From the NCBI RefSeq assembly GCF_000425705.1, contig NZ_AUDY01000008.1, positions 1 through 64,000 of the forward strand: a stretch of DNA of 64,000 bases, written 5' to 3'. Origin of the DNA: Halobacillus kuroshimensis DSM 18393 (GTDB lineage: Bacteria > Bacillota > Bacilli > Bacillales > Halobacillaceae). Shown here one piece after another: positions 17,239 through 27,059 of the stretch (position 1 is its first letter; each line of letters begins with the position of its first letter). A program made the translations under genes and the position numbers. The notes beneath the pieces are model-generated. The model was not told the DNA's origin, searched no databases, and saw nothing but the letters and a program-made list of their open reading frames with translations.

Positions 17239-18921
17239 ATGAAAAAGACAAATTGGCTGCTGCTGGTCCTGGCACTGGCACTAAGCATGTTCCTCGCAGC
17301 ATGTTCCGGCGGATCGGACGAGTCGTCTGATTCTGCAGACAGCGGGGACTCATCAGACACAGAAGGTTCTTCTGAAGCTTCAGGGGAACAAGTACTTAGC
17401 TTGATGGATACAGCGGATATTCCAACAATGGATGCATCGCTTGCAACAGACGCTGTTGCGTTCCAATGGCTGGGATCTACGACAGACGGTCTTTACCGCC
17501 TGGGCGAGAATGGTCAACCCGAGCCGGGTATTGCAAAAGAACACGAAGTAAGTGAAGACGGTTTGACTTGGACATTCACTCTTCGTGAAGACGCTGTTTG
17601 GTCAAACGGCGATCCTGTAACTGCCAACGATTTCGTGTACGCGTGGCAGCGTGCTGTAAACCCTGATACAGGATCTGAATACGGTCCATATATGATGGGT
17701 GGAGTAATTGCTAATGCAACAGCTGTAGCTGACGGAGAAGTTCCTCCGGAAGAGCTAGGCGTTAAAGCTGTAGATGACTACACATTTGAAGTTACACTTG
17801 AAAAGCCGATTCCATACTTTGAGTCAATGACGACGTTCGGCACGTTCCTTCCAATGAACGAGAAGTTCGTTGAGGACAAAGGCGAACAGTACGCGCTTGA
17901 ATCCGAAAACCTTCTTTCCAACGGACCATTTGTAATGACGGAATGGAGTCACGGGGAAGGCTGGAAGCTTGAAAAGAATGAAGACTACTGGGATGCAGAA
18001 AATGTGCAGCTTGAAGAAATCAATGTAAAAGTTGTTAAAGAAACAGCTACAGGGGTAAACTTGTATGATACAGGTGAAGTTGACCGCGTTAACTTGACTT
18101 CTGAATTTGTTGATCAATACCGTACTTCTGATGAATTCAGTGTGAAGGAAGAGCCTACTCTTTTCTACCTGAAGATGAATCAGGAAAGCGATATGCTGAG
18201 CAACGTTAAAGCACGTCAAGCGGTTCAGATGGTCATCGACCGTCAAAGCATGATTGACGTTATCTTGAATAACGGTTCTGTTCCAGCAGGCGGCGATGTT
18301 CCTGGAAACTTCGCGAAACACCCTGAAACAGAAGAAGATTTCCGTGAAATCAACGGTGAGCTTGTAGAAACGAACGTTGAAGAAGCGAAGAAACTTTGGA
18401 ACGAAGCGAAAGAAGAAGAAGGTATGGATTCTGTAGAGCTTGAATACCTTGGCGGTGACACAGAAACGGCCCTTGAAATGGACGCATACCTGAAAGATCA
18501 GCTTGAACAGCTTGAAGGACTGACAGTTAAAGTAACGTCTGTACCATTTAAAGAGCGTATCGAGCGCGACAAGAACATGGAATATGACTTCCAGAATGCT
18601 GGATGGGGTCCGGACTACATTGACCCGAACACATTCCTGAACATGTGGGTGACAGATGGTGGTAACAACCATACTGGCTACTCCAGTGAAGCTTACGACG
18701 GCATGATTGAAAAAGCGAATAACGAACTTGCACAAGAACCAGTTGAGCGCTTCGAAACTTTCCTAGAAGCAGAAAAACTGTTGATTCAAGAGGATGCTGT
18801 ACTGGCTCCACTTTATCAGCGTGCACAGGCTCAGCTTTGGAAGCCGTATGTTAAAGGTGTCATGGCTCAGCCAATGGGTCCTGACTACACGTACAAATAT
18901 GCTTATATTGAAGGTAAATAA
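17239..18921 (+). CDS. oppA: Oligopeptide ABC transporter substrate-binding lipoprotein OppA
   Basis: A 560-residue SBP family 5 lipoprotein. Signal peptide with lipobox LAAC (Cys 22), then a Ser/Asp/Glu-rich linker of about 30 residues and the peptide-binding fold (LTWTFTLREDAVWSNGDPVTANDFVYAWQRA is the family signature). It delivers oligopeptides to OppBC. The acidic linker and overall acidity fit a halotolerant organism. First gene of oppABCDF; an internal terminator follows it, as expected for an over-produced binding protein. Confidence 0.95.
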   Translation: MKKTNWLLLVLALALSMFLAACSGGSDESSDSADSGDSSDTEGSSEASGEQVLSLMDTADIPTMDASLATDAVAFQWLGSTTDGLYRLGENGQPEPGIAKEHEVSEDGLTWTFTLREDAVWSNGDPVTANDFVYAWQRAVNPDTGSEYGPYMMGGVIANATAVADGEVPPEELGVKAVDDYTFEVTLEKPIPYFESMTTFGTFLPMNEKFVEDKGEQYALESENLLSNGPFVMTEWSHGEGWKLEKNEDYWDAENVQLEEINVKVVKETATGVNLYDTGEVDRVNLTSEFVDQYRTSDEFSVKEEPTLFYLKMNQESDMLSNVKARQAVQMVIDRQSMIDVILNNGSVPAGGDVPGNFAKHPETEEDFREINGELVETNVEEAKKLWNEAKEEEGMDSVELEYLGGDTETALEMDAYLKDQLEQLEGLTVKVTSVPFKERIERDKNMEYDFQNAGWGPDYIDPNTFLNMWVTDGGNNHTGYSSEAYDGMIEKANNELAQEPVERFETFLEAEKLLIQEDAVLAPLYQRAQAQLWKPYVKGVMAQPMGPDYTYKYAYIEGK

Positions 18922-18962
18922 TTGAGGAATTCCAACCACATATAGGCTTGCTTAATAGGGAA

Positions 18963-19002
18963 GAGAGTATATGTCCAACGAGTTGGCGTATGCTCTCTTT
19001 TT
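18963..19002 (+). terminator. Intra-operon terminator after oppA
   Basis: GAGAGTATATG-TCCAAC-GAG-TTGGCGTATGCTCTC followed by TTTTT. It should let only part of the transcripts continue into oppB. Confidence 0.8.
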
Positions 19003-19093
19003 CCCTGTCAACCTATTATTCTGATTATAAACAACTTTCAGTTAATTCTGGCAATGAGAATAGACTGTGGTTTATCTAATGGAGGTGTTCAAT

Positions 19094-20020
19094 ATGACTC
19101 GTTATATTATTCAACGGCTTATTTACTTGGTTATAACGATGATCTTAATTGCTACCTTAACGTTCTTCCTGATGAAGTTTTTACCAGGTACTCCCCTAAG
19201 TGCTGCAGATAAATTATCAGAAGAACAACAACAGGTAGTTTTGGAAAAGTATGGCCTGGATGATCCAGTGCCAATTCAGTATTTTAATTATATGGTTAAT
19301 CTTGTACAGGGAGATCTGGGTATTTCCTTCCAGTTCGATAACCGTGAAGTTTCAACGATCATTATGGAAAGAATCGGCCCGTCGATGCAGCTTGGTGTGC
19401 AGGCGATGGTAATTGGAGTCATTCTGGGAATGCTTTTAGGTTTGGTTTCTGCAATCTACCATAACGGATTTATGGATTACACTTCCACCTTTTTAGCTGT
19501 GCTGGGTCAGTCCATTCCGTCCTTTGTATTCGCAGGACTTCTACAATTTTATATTGGCGTTAAGTTCGGCTGGTTTCCAGTTGCCTTGTGGGAAGGCTGG
19601 GAGTATACCGTTCTACCAACAGCTTCGTTGGCCATCTTCCCAATTGCAATTGCCGCCCGCTTTATGAGAACAGAAATGCTTGAGGTAATGGGTTCCGATT
19701 ATATCGTGACTGCCCGTGCCAAAGGGGTCAATAAAGTCGGTGTCGTTTTCAAGCACGGTCTTCGTAACGCTTTGATCCCGTTGATTACGGTTTTAGGCCC
19801 TTTGGCGATCAGCTTGATGACAGGTTCTTTGGTTATTGAGAACATCTTCGCCGTACCTGGAATCGGTGAACAGTTTGTAAAAGCGATTAATGTGAATGAT
19901 TACCCAATCATTATGGGTACAACATTGCTGCTATCTTTCATGTTCATCATCATCATCCTGGTCATCGACCTGCTTTATGGAGTCATTGATCCTAGAATCC
20001 GACTGGCAGAAGGAGAGTAG
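19094..20020 (+). CDS. oppB: Oligopeptide ABC transporter permease OppB
   Basis: A 308-residue permease with about six TM segments and the EAA loop (ARAKGVNKVGVVFKHGLRNALIP). The frame is open upstream to 19067, but GGAGGTG lies just before ATG 19094, giving the usual MTRYIIQRLIYL N-terminus. Forms the membrane channel with OppC. Confidence 0.94.
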   Translation: MTRYIIQRLIYLVITMILIATLTFFLMKFLPGTPLSAADKLSEEQQQVVLEKYGLDDPVPIQYFNYMVNLVQGDLGISFQFDNREVSTIIMERIGPSMQLGVQAMVIGVILGMLLGLVSAIYHNGFMDYTSTFLAVLGQSIPSFVFAGLLQFYIGVKFGWFPVALWEGWEYTVLPTASLAIFPIAIAARFMRTEMLEVMGSDYIVTARAKGVNKVGVVFKHGLRNALIPLITVLGPLAISLMTGSLVIENIFAVPGIGEQFVKAINVNDYPIIMGTTLLLSFMFIIIILVIDLLYGVIDPRIRLAEGE

Positions 20021-20026
20021 TCATTT

Positions 20027-21157
20027 ATGGAAAACCATAAACCAAATAAAGATTTATTTGTTCCTGTGGATACCACAGATACTGAAAGTGAAAAGATTAC
20101 CCGGCCGAGCCTGTCGTTCTGGCAGGATTCCTTTATCCGCCTTCGTAAAAACGTGGGAGCGATGATTGGCCTTGCTGTGCTGGTTATTTTAGCCCTGCTT
20201 GCAATTTTCGGACCGTACTTGAATGATTACGGTGTATACGAACAGGACCTTTCCCGTTCTAAAATGCCTCCGAAGGTAGAGGGGCTTGGATGGCTGGGGA
20301 TGGATGGTACGCTGTCCGACGTCCAATCAGCCGCTACGCTTGAGCAGGCAGAATCCAAAGCGTTGATGCGCTTTAACAACCAGGAAGATTTCATTGAAAC
20401 AGAAGTTGTTAACGACGGAAGCAACGGTGAGCCCGCACAGGTAAGGGCGACGTATGATGTTTATGCAGCGAAAGACATTCAGGAAAACTACTGGTTTGGG
20501 ACAGACGGTCTCGGTCGTGACCAGTGGACACGTACGTGGATGGGAACGCGTGTATCCTTGTACATTGCTTTCCTTGCTGCAGCGATTGATATGCTGATTG
20601 GTGTTGCCTACGGTGGTATTTCAGCTTATTACGGCGGCCGTGTGGATAACGTCATGCAGCGGATTATTGAAATTCTCGTAGGTATTCCAAACCTTGTTCT
20701 TGTTATCCTGATGATCTTGATTTTAGAACCGGGGATCCTATCGATTACGATTGCCCTTGCGATAGCCGGATGGATATCGATGGCCCGGATTGTCCGTGGA
20801 CAAATATTGAAATTGAAAAACCAGGAATTCGTGCTTGCTTCACGCACACTCGGTGCTAAAGACAGCCGGATTCTTCAAAGGCACTTGATTCCAAACGTCC
20901 TAGGGTTGATCATCATTAACACGATGTTCTCGATCCCGTCAGCGATTTTCTTTGAAGCCTTCTTAAGCTTCATCGGCTTAGGACTGCCGACACCGATGGC
21001 TTCATTGGGTACGTTAATCAATGCCGGTTTCCAGTCGCTGCAGATTTATCCGCACATCTTGTTGTTCCCGGCAGTTGTCATTTCCTTAATTATGATTGCC
21101 TTTAACGTCTTAGCGGACGGTCTGCGTGATGCGTTTGATCCGAAGATGCGTGAATAG
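20027..21157 (+). CDS. oppC: Oligopeptide ABC transporter permease OppC
   Basis: A 376-residue permease with the OppC N-terminal domain, TM1 near residues 46-67, the EAA motif ASRTLGAKDSRILQRHLIPNVLG and about five more TM segments. It is longer than usual (300-345): an extra acidic extracellular stretch of some 60 residues (GMDGTLSDVQ to AAKDIQENYW) precedes the conserved FGTDGLGRDQWTR motif. Starts 6 bases after oppB. Confidence 0.93.
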   Translation: MENHKPNKDLFVPVDTTDTESEKITRPSLSFWQDSFIRLRKNVGAMIGLAVLVILALLAIFGPYLNDYGVYEQDLSRSKMPPKVEGLGWLGMDGTLSDVQSAATLEQAESKALMRFNNQEDFIETEVVNDGSNGEPAQVRATYDVYAAKDIQENYWFGTDGLGRDQWTRTWMGTRVSLYIAFLAAAIDMLIGVAYGGISAYYGGRVDNVMQRIIEILVGIPNLVLVILMILILEPGILSITIALAIAGWISMARIVRGQILKLKNQEFVLASRTLGAKDSRILQRHLIPNVLGLIIINTMFSIPSAIFFEAFLSFIGLGLPTPMASLGTLINAGFQSLQIYPHILLFPAVVISLIMIAFNVLADGLRDAFDPKMRE

Positions 21158-21173
21158 GAGGTAGGTGTAACCA

Positions 21174-22232
21174 ATGGAAAAATTATTAGAAGTAAAAGAT
21201 TTGCATGTATCCTTTGACACCTACGGCGGTGAAGTAAAAGCTGTACGTGGGGTTAATTTCGATTTGAATAAAGGGGAAACCTTGGCGATTGTGGGAGAAT
21301 CGGGTTCTGGAAAATCCGTTACGACCAAAGCGCTGATGCAGCTGATTCCAATGCCTCCAGGGCGCATTAAGCAGGGGGAAATCCTTTTTGAAGGACGCGA
21401 CCTTGCTAAAATGTCGGATAAGCAGATGCAGAAAATCCGCGGGAAGGAAATCTCCATGATCTTTCAGGATCCGATGACTTCCCTGAACCCTACCATGAAG
21501 GTTGGAAACCAGATCATGGAAGGATTGATCAAACACCAGAAAATGAGCAAGCCGCAGGCACGTAAACGTGTCGTTGAGCTTCTTGAACTTGTTGGAATTG
21601 CAGACGCAGAAAACCGGATGAAGCAGTATCCTCACCAGTTCTCAGGTGGAATGAGGCAGCGTGTGGTTGTAGCGATCGCTCTTGCGTGTAATCCTAAATT
21701 ATTGATTGCCGATGAGCCGACCACAGCTCTTGATGTAACGATCCAGGCGCAGATTCTTGAATTGATGAAGGATATTCAGAAGAAGACGGATTCAGCTACC
21801 ATTTTCATTACCCACGATCTCGGTGTTGTAGCCAACGTAGCGGACCGTGTGGCGGTTATGTACGCTGGTAAAATTGTAGAAGTCGGAACGGTGGATGATA
21901 TTTTTTATAACCCGAAACACCCTTATACATGGGGGCTTCTAGGGTCTATGCCGTCTCTCGATAGTGAAGATGAAGAGCTTTATGCCATTCCAGGTTCTCC
22001 ACCGGACTTGTTGAATCCTCCGAAAGGGGACGCATTCGCAGCCCGGAATGAATATGCGATGAAAATTGATTTGGAACAGGAGCCGCCAATGTTTAAGGTA
22101 AGCGATACGCACTACGCTGCCACGTGGCTGCTTCATGAAAATGCTCCGGATATCGACCCTCCAGCTGCAGTGAAGAAACGCATGGAAGGCATGGCGAAAA
22201 CATCCGGCGGTTCGGAAGGTGAACAACGATGA
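21174..22232 (+). CDS. oppD: Oligopeptide ABC transporter ATP-binding protein OppD
   Basis: A 352-residue ABC ATPase: Walker A GESGSGKS (~39-46), signature FSGGMRQR, Walker [13 protein letters not shown] and H-loop THD. The C-terminal oligopeptide-transporter extension starts [15 protein letters not shown]. Its last 4 bases overlap the oppF start (ATGA). Confidence 0.95.
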   Translation: MEKLLEVKDLHVSFDTYGGEVKAVRGVNFDLNKGETLAIVGESGSGKSVTTKALMQLIPMPPGRIKQGEILFEGRDLAKMSDKQMQKIRGKEISMIFQDPMTSLNPTMKVGNQIMEGLIKHQKMSKPQARKRVVELLELVGIADAENRMKQYPHQFSGGMRQRVVVAIALACNPKLLIADEPTTALDVTIQAQILELMKDIQKKTDSATIFITHDLGVVANVADRVAVMYAGKIVEVGTVDDIFYNPKHPYTWGLLGSMPSLDSEDEELYAIPGSPPDLLNPPKGDAFAARNEYAMKIDLEQEPPMFKVSDTHYAATWLLHENAPDIDPPAAVKKRMEGMAKTSGGSEGEQR

Positions 22233-23167
22233 GTAAGGAAAAATTAGTAGAAATTAAAAATTTGAAGCAGCACTTTAAAACTGGAAGACACAGTGTTGTA
22301 AAAGCTGTGGACGGCTTGAATTTCGATATTTACAAGGGTGAAACCTTCGGCCTTGTAGGAGAGTCGGGCTGTGGGAAATCTACAACCGGCCGGACTATCA
22401 TCCGTTTGTACGATGCTACCGATGGTGAGGTTCTCTACAACGGCGAAAACGTGCATGGGAAAAAATCCCGTGACCAGTTGAAGAAATTCAACAGGGAAAT
22501 GCAGATGATTTTCCAGGATCCTTATGCATCCTTGAACCCACGTATGAAGGTCGAGGATATTATCGCAGAGGGCATGGACATCCACGGTCTTTCAAAAGAT
22601 TCGAATGCAAGAAAAGAGAGGGTTCATGAGCTGCTTGAAACGGTCGGTTTAAATAAGGAACACGCCAACCGTTATCCTCACGAATTCAGTGGCGGACAGC
22701 GCCAGCGTATCGGGATTGCCCGGGCGCTGGCTGTGGATCCTTCCTTTATCATTGCGGACGAGCCGATTTCCGCCCTGGACGTTTCCATTCAGGCCCAGGT
22801 GGTCAACCTTTTGAAGAAACTGCAGAATGAGAACGGACTGACGTATTTATTCATCGCCCACGACCTGTCCATGGTGAAATACATCAGTGATCGTATCGGT
22901 GTGATGTACTTTGGTAAGATGGTGGAACTTGCAGATGCAGAAGAACTGTATAAGCACCCGATCCATCCGTATACACAGTCTCTTCTTTCCGCCATCCCGC
23001 TTCCTGATCCGGATTATGAACGTTCCCGTGAACGTTTCACATATGATCCGAGTCAGCATGATACAAGTGAGGAACCGGAATTCCGTGAAGTACGTCCGGG
23101 ACATTTTGTCCTTTGTACAACGAAGGAATTTGAGCAGTACCAAAGAGAGCATGGTACGGGTAGATAA
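22229..23167 (+). CDS. oppF: Oligopeptide ABC transporter ATP-binding protein OppF
   Basis: A 312-residue ABC ATPase: Walker [10 protein letters not shown], signature FSGGQRQR, Walker [13 protein letters not shown] and AHDLSMV. Pairs with OppD to drive import. Ends the operon, followed by a terminator. Confidence 0.95.
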   Translation: MSKEKLVEIKNLKQHFKTGRHSVVKAVDGLNFDIYKGETFGLVGESGCGKSTTGRTIIRLYDATDGEVLYNGENVHGKKSRDQLKKFNREMQMIFQDPYASLNPRMKVEDIIAEGMDIHGLSKDSNARKERVHELLETVGLNKEHANRYPHEFSGGQRQRIGIARALAVDPSFIIADEPISALDVSIQAQVVNLLKKLQNENGLTYLFIAHDLSMVKYISDRIGVMYFGKMVELADAEELYKHPIHPYTQSLLSAIPLPDPDYERSRERFTYDPSQHDTSEEPEFREVRPGHFVLCTTKEFEQYQREHGTGR

Positions 23168-23177
23168 GAAAGAGAAA

Positions 23178-23210
23178 GAAGACTCTGTCTCCATAGGCAG
23201 AGTCTTTTTC
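23178..23210 (+). terminator. Terminator of the opp operon
   Basis: AAGACTCTG-TCTCCATAGG-CAGAGTCTT with a T-run, 11 bases after oppF. Confidence 0.85.
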
Positions 23211-23343
23211 ATGCGTGTTTACGCATATAGGAAAAAGGGAGCAATCTTCCAAATTTTTCAGGAAAGTTCATATCATTATTGTTATAATGAAGCTTCCTCT
23301 TTTATAATGAATAAGAGACATAATAGGATAGGAGTAGGATGAA

Positions 23344-24558
23344 ATGGGGAAAAGAAGTCTCTGGACCATGATTTTCACAGGTATACTTCTTGTGGGCATG
23401 ATGATTCCAGTACATAATGCAGAAGCAGCAGATGGAAAAGATGCCGGTACGCTTACGAAAAAGCAGATTGGCTTAAAGGAGCTGGCTGTTCCAAGTCCGG
23501 CCGCAAGGTTTACATACAACTCCGGTTTAAGCTTTGAATATCCGGATGCGGTTCGTGGCATTTACGTTACGGGTCCTTCCGCGGGCGGTGCTAAGATGGC
23601 AGAGTTGACGCAGCTGGTGGAAGACACGGAACTGAATGCAATGGTCATCGATATCAAAGAGGATAATGGAAACATCACGTTCCAGCCTGAAGAAGGCTCG
23701 CCATACGCTGATGTGGCTGAATCTTTTATTGATGATCCTGTGCAGATGCTGAAGGAACTTGAGGAAAAAGGCATTTATCCGATTGCCCGTGTCGTTGTGT
23801 TCAAAGACAGTATGCTGGCGGAGAAACGTCCTGATCTGTCCTTTACACAAAATGGTCAGGTGTGGAAAAACGGCAAAGGAGAAGCGTTTGTGAACCCATT
23901 TATGGAAGAAGTATGGGAATATAACGTAGAGCTGGCTAAAAAAGCAGCAGAGATGGGCTTTGAAGAGATCCAATATGATTACGTCCGTTTCCCTGAAGGT
24001 TTTGGAAGCCGGGATGACCAGCTGGATTACGGGCAGGGGAAATATGCGGATATGGATCTGGATAACGTGCAGAAGCGTGTTCAGGCTGTCACCGACTTTG
24101 TAGAATTCGCCCGTGGAGAGCTGGAATATTACGGTGTCGATGTGTCTGTGGATATATTTGGATATTCAGCCACCATCGAAGAAGCTCCAAACATCGGACA
24201 GAACTTCTCAAAAATATCTTCCAACGTCGATGTTATTTCATCGATGATCTACCCAAGTCACTGGGGTCCGTACTTTGGTATATCCAAACCGGATGCTGAA
24301 CCGTATAAGTTGATTAATGAATACGCCAAAGTGGAGAATGAAGTTCTCGGTAAGCTGGATCCAGCTCCGACCTCCCGTCCATGGCTTCAGGATTTTGAAG
24401 CCCCTTGGTTGTATTCCGGACCGACGAAACAGTATGGCAAAGCTGAAGTAGAGGCACAGATCAGAGCCTTGAATGAAAACGGCATTGATGAGTTCCTTCT
24501 ATGGAATGCGGGGAATAACTATACGAAAGGTGTCGACTACACACCGATGAATGAATAA
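23344..24558 (+). CDS. Secreted putative glycoside hydrolase (DUF4015)
   Basis: A 404-residue protein with a signal peptide (basic start, hydrophobic core, cleavage likely after AEA near residue 28) and a TIM-barrel-like DUF4015/COG1306 domain. Family motifs are RGIYVTG, NAMVIDIKEDNGNITF, ARVVVFKD, IQYDYVRFPEGF and DIFGYSA. The acidic residues in IQYDYVRFPE and VSVDIFG are likely catalytic-site residues. Probably acts on wall or exopolymer glycans; the substrate is not known. TAGGAGTAGG precedes the ATG. Own terminator. Confidence 0.82.
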   Translation: MGKRSLWTMIFTGILLVGMMIPVHNAEAADGKDAGTLTKKQIGLKELAVPSPAARFTYNSGLSFEYPDAVRGIYVTGPSAGGAKMAELTQLVEDTELNAMVIDIKEDNGNITFQPEEGSPYADVAESFIDDPVQMLKELEEKGIYPIARVVVFKDSMLAEKRPDLSFTQNGQVWKNGKGEAFVNPFMEEVWEYNVELAKKAAEMGFEEIQYDYVRFPEGFGSRDDQLDYGQGKYADMDLDNVQKRVQAVTDFVEFARGELEYYGVDVSVDIFGYSATIEEAPNIGQNFSKISSNVDVISSMIYPSHWGPYFGISKPDAEPYKLINEYAKVENEVLGKLDPAPTSRPWLQDFEAPWLYSGPTKQYGKAEVEAQIRALNENGIDEFLLWNAGNNYTKGVDYTPMNE

Positions 24559-24590
24559 AAAAGACCGGGGTCTCCCCAGTCTTTTTTATT
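24559..24590 (+). terminator. Terminator of the DUF4015 gene
   Basis: AAAAAAGACCGGGG-TCT-CCCCAGTCTTTTTT, starting at the stop codon. The following 170 bases to 24760 show nothing else recognisable. Confidence 0.85.
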
Positions 24591-24760
24591 TAAGCAGCAG
24601 AAGGCGGCCTGCATTTTCAAGGTTAGTGGCCGTGAACGCCGGGAATAACGTAAGTAATGAAAGTAAAGCCTAAGTGCACCAATGGTTGTACAGCGGGGCA
24701 TTTAACAAGGTTGGGAATTTTCGCTATAATGAAAGGGACTAATGATAAGGGAGTAGATCA

Positions 24761-25354
24761 ATGAATTGGTATGAAAAGCTGAACGAATATTTCCCGGTTG
24801 AGGAAATGAAGTCAAAAGAACACATGGAAGCTTTATTAAAGGAAAAAAGCGATGTCTACTATAAAGATGAGGGGGAATACCATGTCCTGATGTATGCTGA
24901 ATTCGACAGCTTTCTTTTCATCGATTATGTATACGTTTCCACCGCTGCGCGGGGGCAGGGACTCGGTCATAAGCTCATTGAAAAGATGAAGGCCAAAGGT
25001 AAACCCATCATCCTTGAAGTAGAACCTGTGGATTATGAAGACTCTGATACGGAGGCGCGTCTCCGCTTTTATCAAAGGGAAGGTTTTACACATGCCCAAT
25101 CCATTGGATATACCCGCCGTTCTGTTGTAACGAATGAAATGAACAGTATGGAGATTTTATACTGGTCACCGGATGATGCATCGGAAGAGCAGATTTTCGA
25201 GCAGATGAAGAAAATGTACACAGAAATCCATACGTATAAGGATGAACAATTTTATGGAAAGTCGTATCAGCCGGTAGAGGAAGTGCTGACCCACGACGAG
25301 AAAAGGGACACCGAGGATATTTTGGACGAACTCGGGAAAACCCGTCAGACATAA
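24761..25354 (+). CDS. yjbC: GNAT-family acetyltransferase (YjbC-like)
   Basis: A 197-residue protein. Its N-terminal two thirds form a GNAT fold with the acetyl-CoA loop STAARGQGLGHKLIEKM (residues ~65-82, R/QxxGxG/A). The C-terminal ~60 residues are extra, charged and helical. It sits immediately upstream of spxA as yjbC does in B. subtilis. GGGAG before the ATG. Substrate unknown. Confidence 0.82.
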   Translation: MNWYEKLNEYFPVEEMKSKEHMEALLKEKSDVYYKDEGEYHVLMYAEFDSFLFIDYVYVSTAARGQGLGHKLIEKMKAKGKPIILEVEPVDYEDSDTEARLRFYQREGFTHAQSIGYTRRSVVTNEMNSMEILYWSPDDASEEQIFEQMKKMYTEIHTYKDEQFYGKSYQPVEEVLTHDEKRDTEDILDELGKTRQT

Positions 25355-25357
25355 GGG

Positions 25358-25390
25358 AAATACCCGCTGGATTACCGGCGGGTATTTTCA
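25358..25390 (+). terminator. Terminator between yjbC and spxA
   Basis: AAATACCCGC-TGGATTACCG-GCGGGTATTT then TTC; separates yjbC from the spxA promoter. Confidence 0.75.
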
Positions 25391-25535
25391 ATGACTGCAT
25401 AGTAGTTGATAAACTAGACGGAAAGAAAAAATGCCGAAATGATGTTTAACCTCTATGTACAAGTGGTATAAGGGTATAAGAACCAGAAAATGATTGCTTT
25501 TTCATAACATATGTTCGTATAGATATAGAAAAAAC

Positions 25536-25578
25536 TTGACAACTGTGTTATAGTAGAACCATAGTACAGATTGTACTG
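25536..25578 (+). promoter_or_regulatory. spxA promoter with palindromic candidate operator
   Basis: Consensus -35 TTGACA (25536-25541), 18-bp spacer, weak -10 CATAGT (25560-25565). Overlapping the -10 is the perfect inverted repeat AGTACA-GAT-TGTACT (25564-25578). B. subtilis spxA has a promoter repressed by YodB and PerR at about the same place, so this palindrome is a plausible redox-repressor site. Confidence 0.5.
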
Positions 25579-25639
25579 ATTATAAAAAAAGAAGCAATTG
25601 AATCTCTACCATAAAATATTTGAGGAGTGAAGTTTCTGT

Positions 25640-26035
25640 ATGGTTACACTTTATACCTCACCAAGTTGTACATCATGTCGAAAGGCGAAAGCTTGGTTGG
25701 AAGAGCATAACATCCCTTATACGGAACGAAATATCTTTTCTGAGCCGCTTACATTGGATGAAATCAAGGAAATCCTCCGTATGACTGAGGATGGAACGGA
25801 AGAAATCATCTCTACGCGCTCTAAAGTTTTCCAGAAGTTGAAAGTTGATTTCGATCAGCTCCCAATGCAGGATCTGTTTGATTTGATCCAGGAAAACCCG
25901 GGATTACTGCGCCGCCCGATCATCATTGATGATAAGCGTCTGCAGGTCGGTTATAACGAGGACGAAATCCGTCGTTTCCTTCCGCGCAGTGTGCGTACAT
26001 TCCAGTTGAAAGAAGCTCAACGTCTCGTTAATTAA
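25640..26035 (+). CDS. spxA: Transcriptional regulator Spx
   Basis: A 131-residue ArsC-like regulator that binds the RNA polymerase alpha C-terminal domain and drives the thiol-stress response. The redox CxxC switch is Cys10-Thr-Ser-Cys13; the conserved RPI and C-terminal degradation region are present. ClpXP proteolysis is aided by the YjbH/SpxH adaptor, whose gene is at 31257-32144 here. TGAGGAG precedes the ATG. Confidence 0.96.
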   Translation: MVTLYTSPSCTSCRKAKAWLEEHNIPYTERNIFSEPLTLDEIKEILRMTEDGTEEIISTRSKVFQKLKVDFDQLPMQDLFDLIQENPGLLRRPIIIDDKRLQVGYNEDEIRRFLPRSVRTFQLKEAQRLVN

Positions 26036-26043
26036 TACAAAAT

Positions 26044-26083
26044 AAAAACTGCGACAGCCTAAGCTGCCGCAGTTTTTATTTTA
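26044..26083. terminator. Bidirectional terminator between spxA and terC
   Basis: AAAAACTGCG-ACAGC-CTAA-GCTGC-CGCAGTTTTT. Confidence 0.85.
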
Positions 26084-26096
26084 GGCTTGAATATTG

Positions 26097-26762
26097 TCAA
26101 ATCGCCGTTCCTTTTCGTTTATTTATCCAATACCCTAAAGTAATAATGATAATGACCATAATTACAGCAAACCATTGATGGATATATGGAAACTCTTCCA
26201 TATACTGCATCATGTATCGATCCTCTTTCACCATTTCTGCAGCTGTATAAGCTAAAATTCCGGCCCCGAAATAAATGAGCAGGGGAAACTTGTCCATCAT
26301 ATGAAGAATGATCCGGCTTCCCCACACAATGATAGGAACGGAAACGAGCAGCCCGATAATAACCAGCAGAATATTATTGTGGGAAGCGCCTGCAATGGCC
26401 AGGACATTATCAAAGCCCATGACGATATCAGCAAACACAATCGTTTTTACCGCCGCCGCAAGACTGTCACCCGCCTTGATGTGGTCGGTTTCCTCGGTAT
26501 CCGTCAGCAGTTTGAAGGCAATGTAAAAAAGAAGCAGCCCTCCGATTAATTGAAGAAAGGGAATTTGGAGAAGATAAAGAGCAACCACCGTTAACAGGAC
26601 CCTTGCAGCAATAGCAAGCCCTGTTCCGAAGAAGATTGCTTTATTCCTTTGTTCCGGAGGCAGGTTCCGGCTGGCCAGAGCGATGACAACCGCATTATCA
26701 CCGCCGAGAATAATGTCGATGCTGATAATGATGAAGAGTGGTTCAAGTAGGTCCCAGTTCAT
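26097..26762 (-). CDS. yjbE: TerC-family membrane protein (YjbE-like)
   Basis: A 221-residue protein with about seven TM segments and the TerC hallmarks SIDIILGGDNAVVIALA and ADIVMGFDNVLAIAG, whose acidic residues bind metal. TerC proteins are linked to Mn2+ export and metalation of exoenzymes. AGGAGG precedes ATG 26762; the 10 codons upstream are not needed. I looked for a yybP-ykoY Mn2+ riboswitch in the leader and saw none. Confidence 0.88.
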   Translation of the reverse strand: MNWDLLEPLFIIISIDIILGGDNAVVIALASRNLPPEQRNKAIFFGTGLAIAARVLLTVVALYLLQIPFLQLIGGLLLFYIAFKLLTDTEETDHIKAGDSLAAAVKTIVFADIVMGFDNVLAIAGASHNNILLVIIGLLVSVPIIVWGSRIILHMMDKFPLLIYFGAGILAYTAAEMVKEDRYMMQYMEEFPYIHQWFAVIMVIIIITLGYWINKRKGTAI

Positions 26763-27059
26763 GAGAAAAATCCTCCTGCTACGTAGTGACAAACCAATGG
26801 TAATAAGCTAAAATGAAAAATCAACCCGCTTCACTACAGGCTCTGTTCTAATCTATTCAGAACGCGGACAGCTCTATGCTGAATTCGAGCAATTTGTTTT
26901 TCATTTTGCTTCAGCTGTCATACAATAGAATCACATCAACCCTTACATGGCACATTATTACGGTTGAAGTTCAGGCCTGAAGGGTAAGGGTCTAGGAAGA
27001 AGCACAAAGGGTGAGTATTCCCTTCCCCCTTAAAACATGTTTAGAAGGGAGAGAAACGT

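Noticed and set aside
17824-18735. Long antisense ORF (303 codons) inside oppA
   Set aside because: A shadow of the strongly supported oppA frame; composition is unlike a protein (Phe/Arg/His-rich) and there is no ribosome site.
23250-23275. CodY-like word upstream of the DUF4015 gene
   Set aside because: Three mismatches in an AT-rich stretch; too weak to report as a site.
26763-26950. yybP-ykoY (Mn2+) riboswitch before the terC-family gene
   Set aside because: Looked for because some terC genes have one; none of its conserved words are present in the leader.
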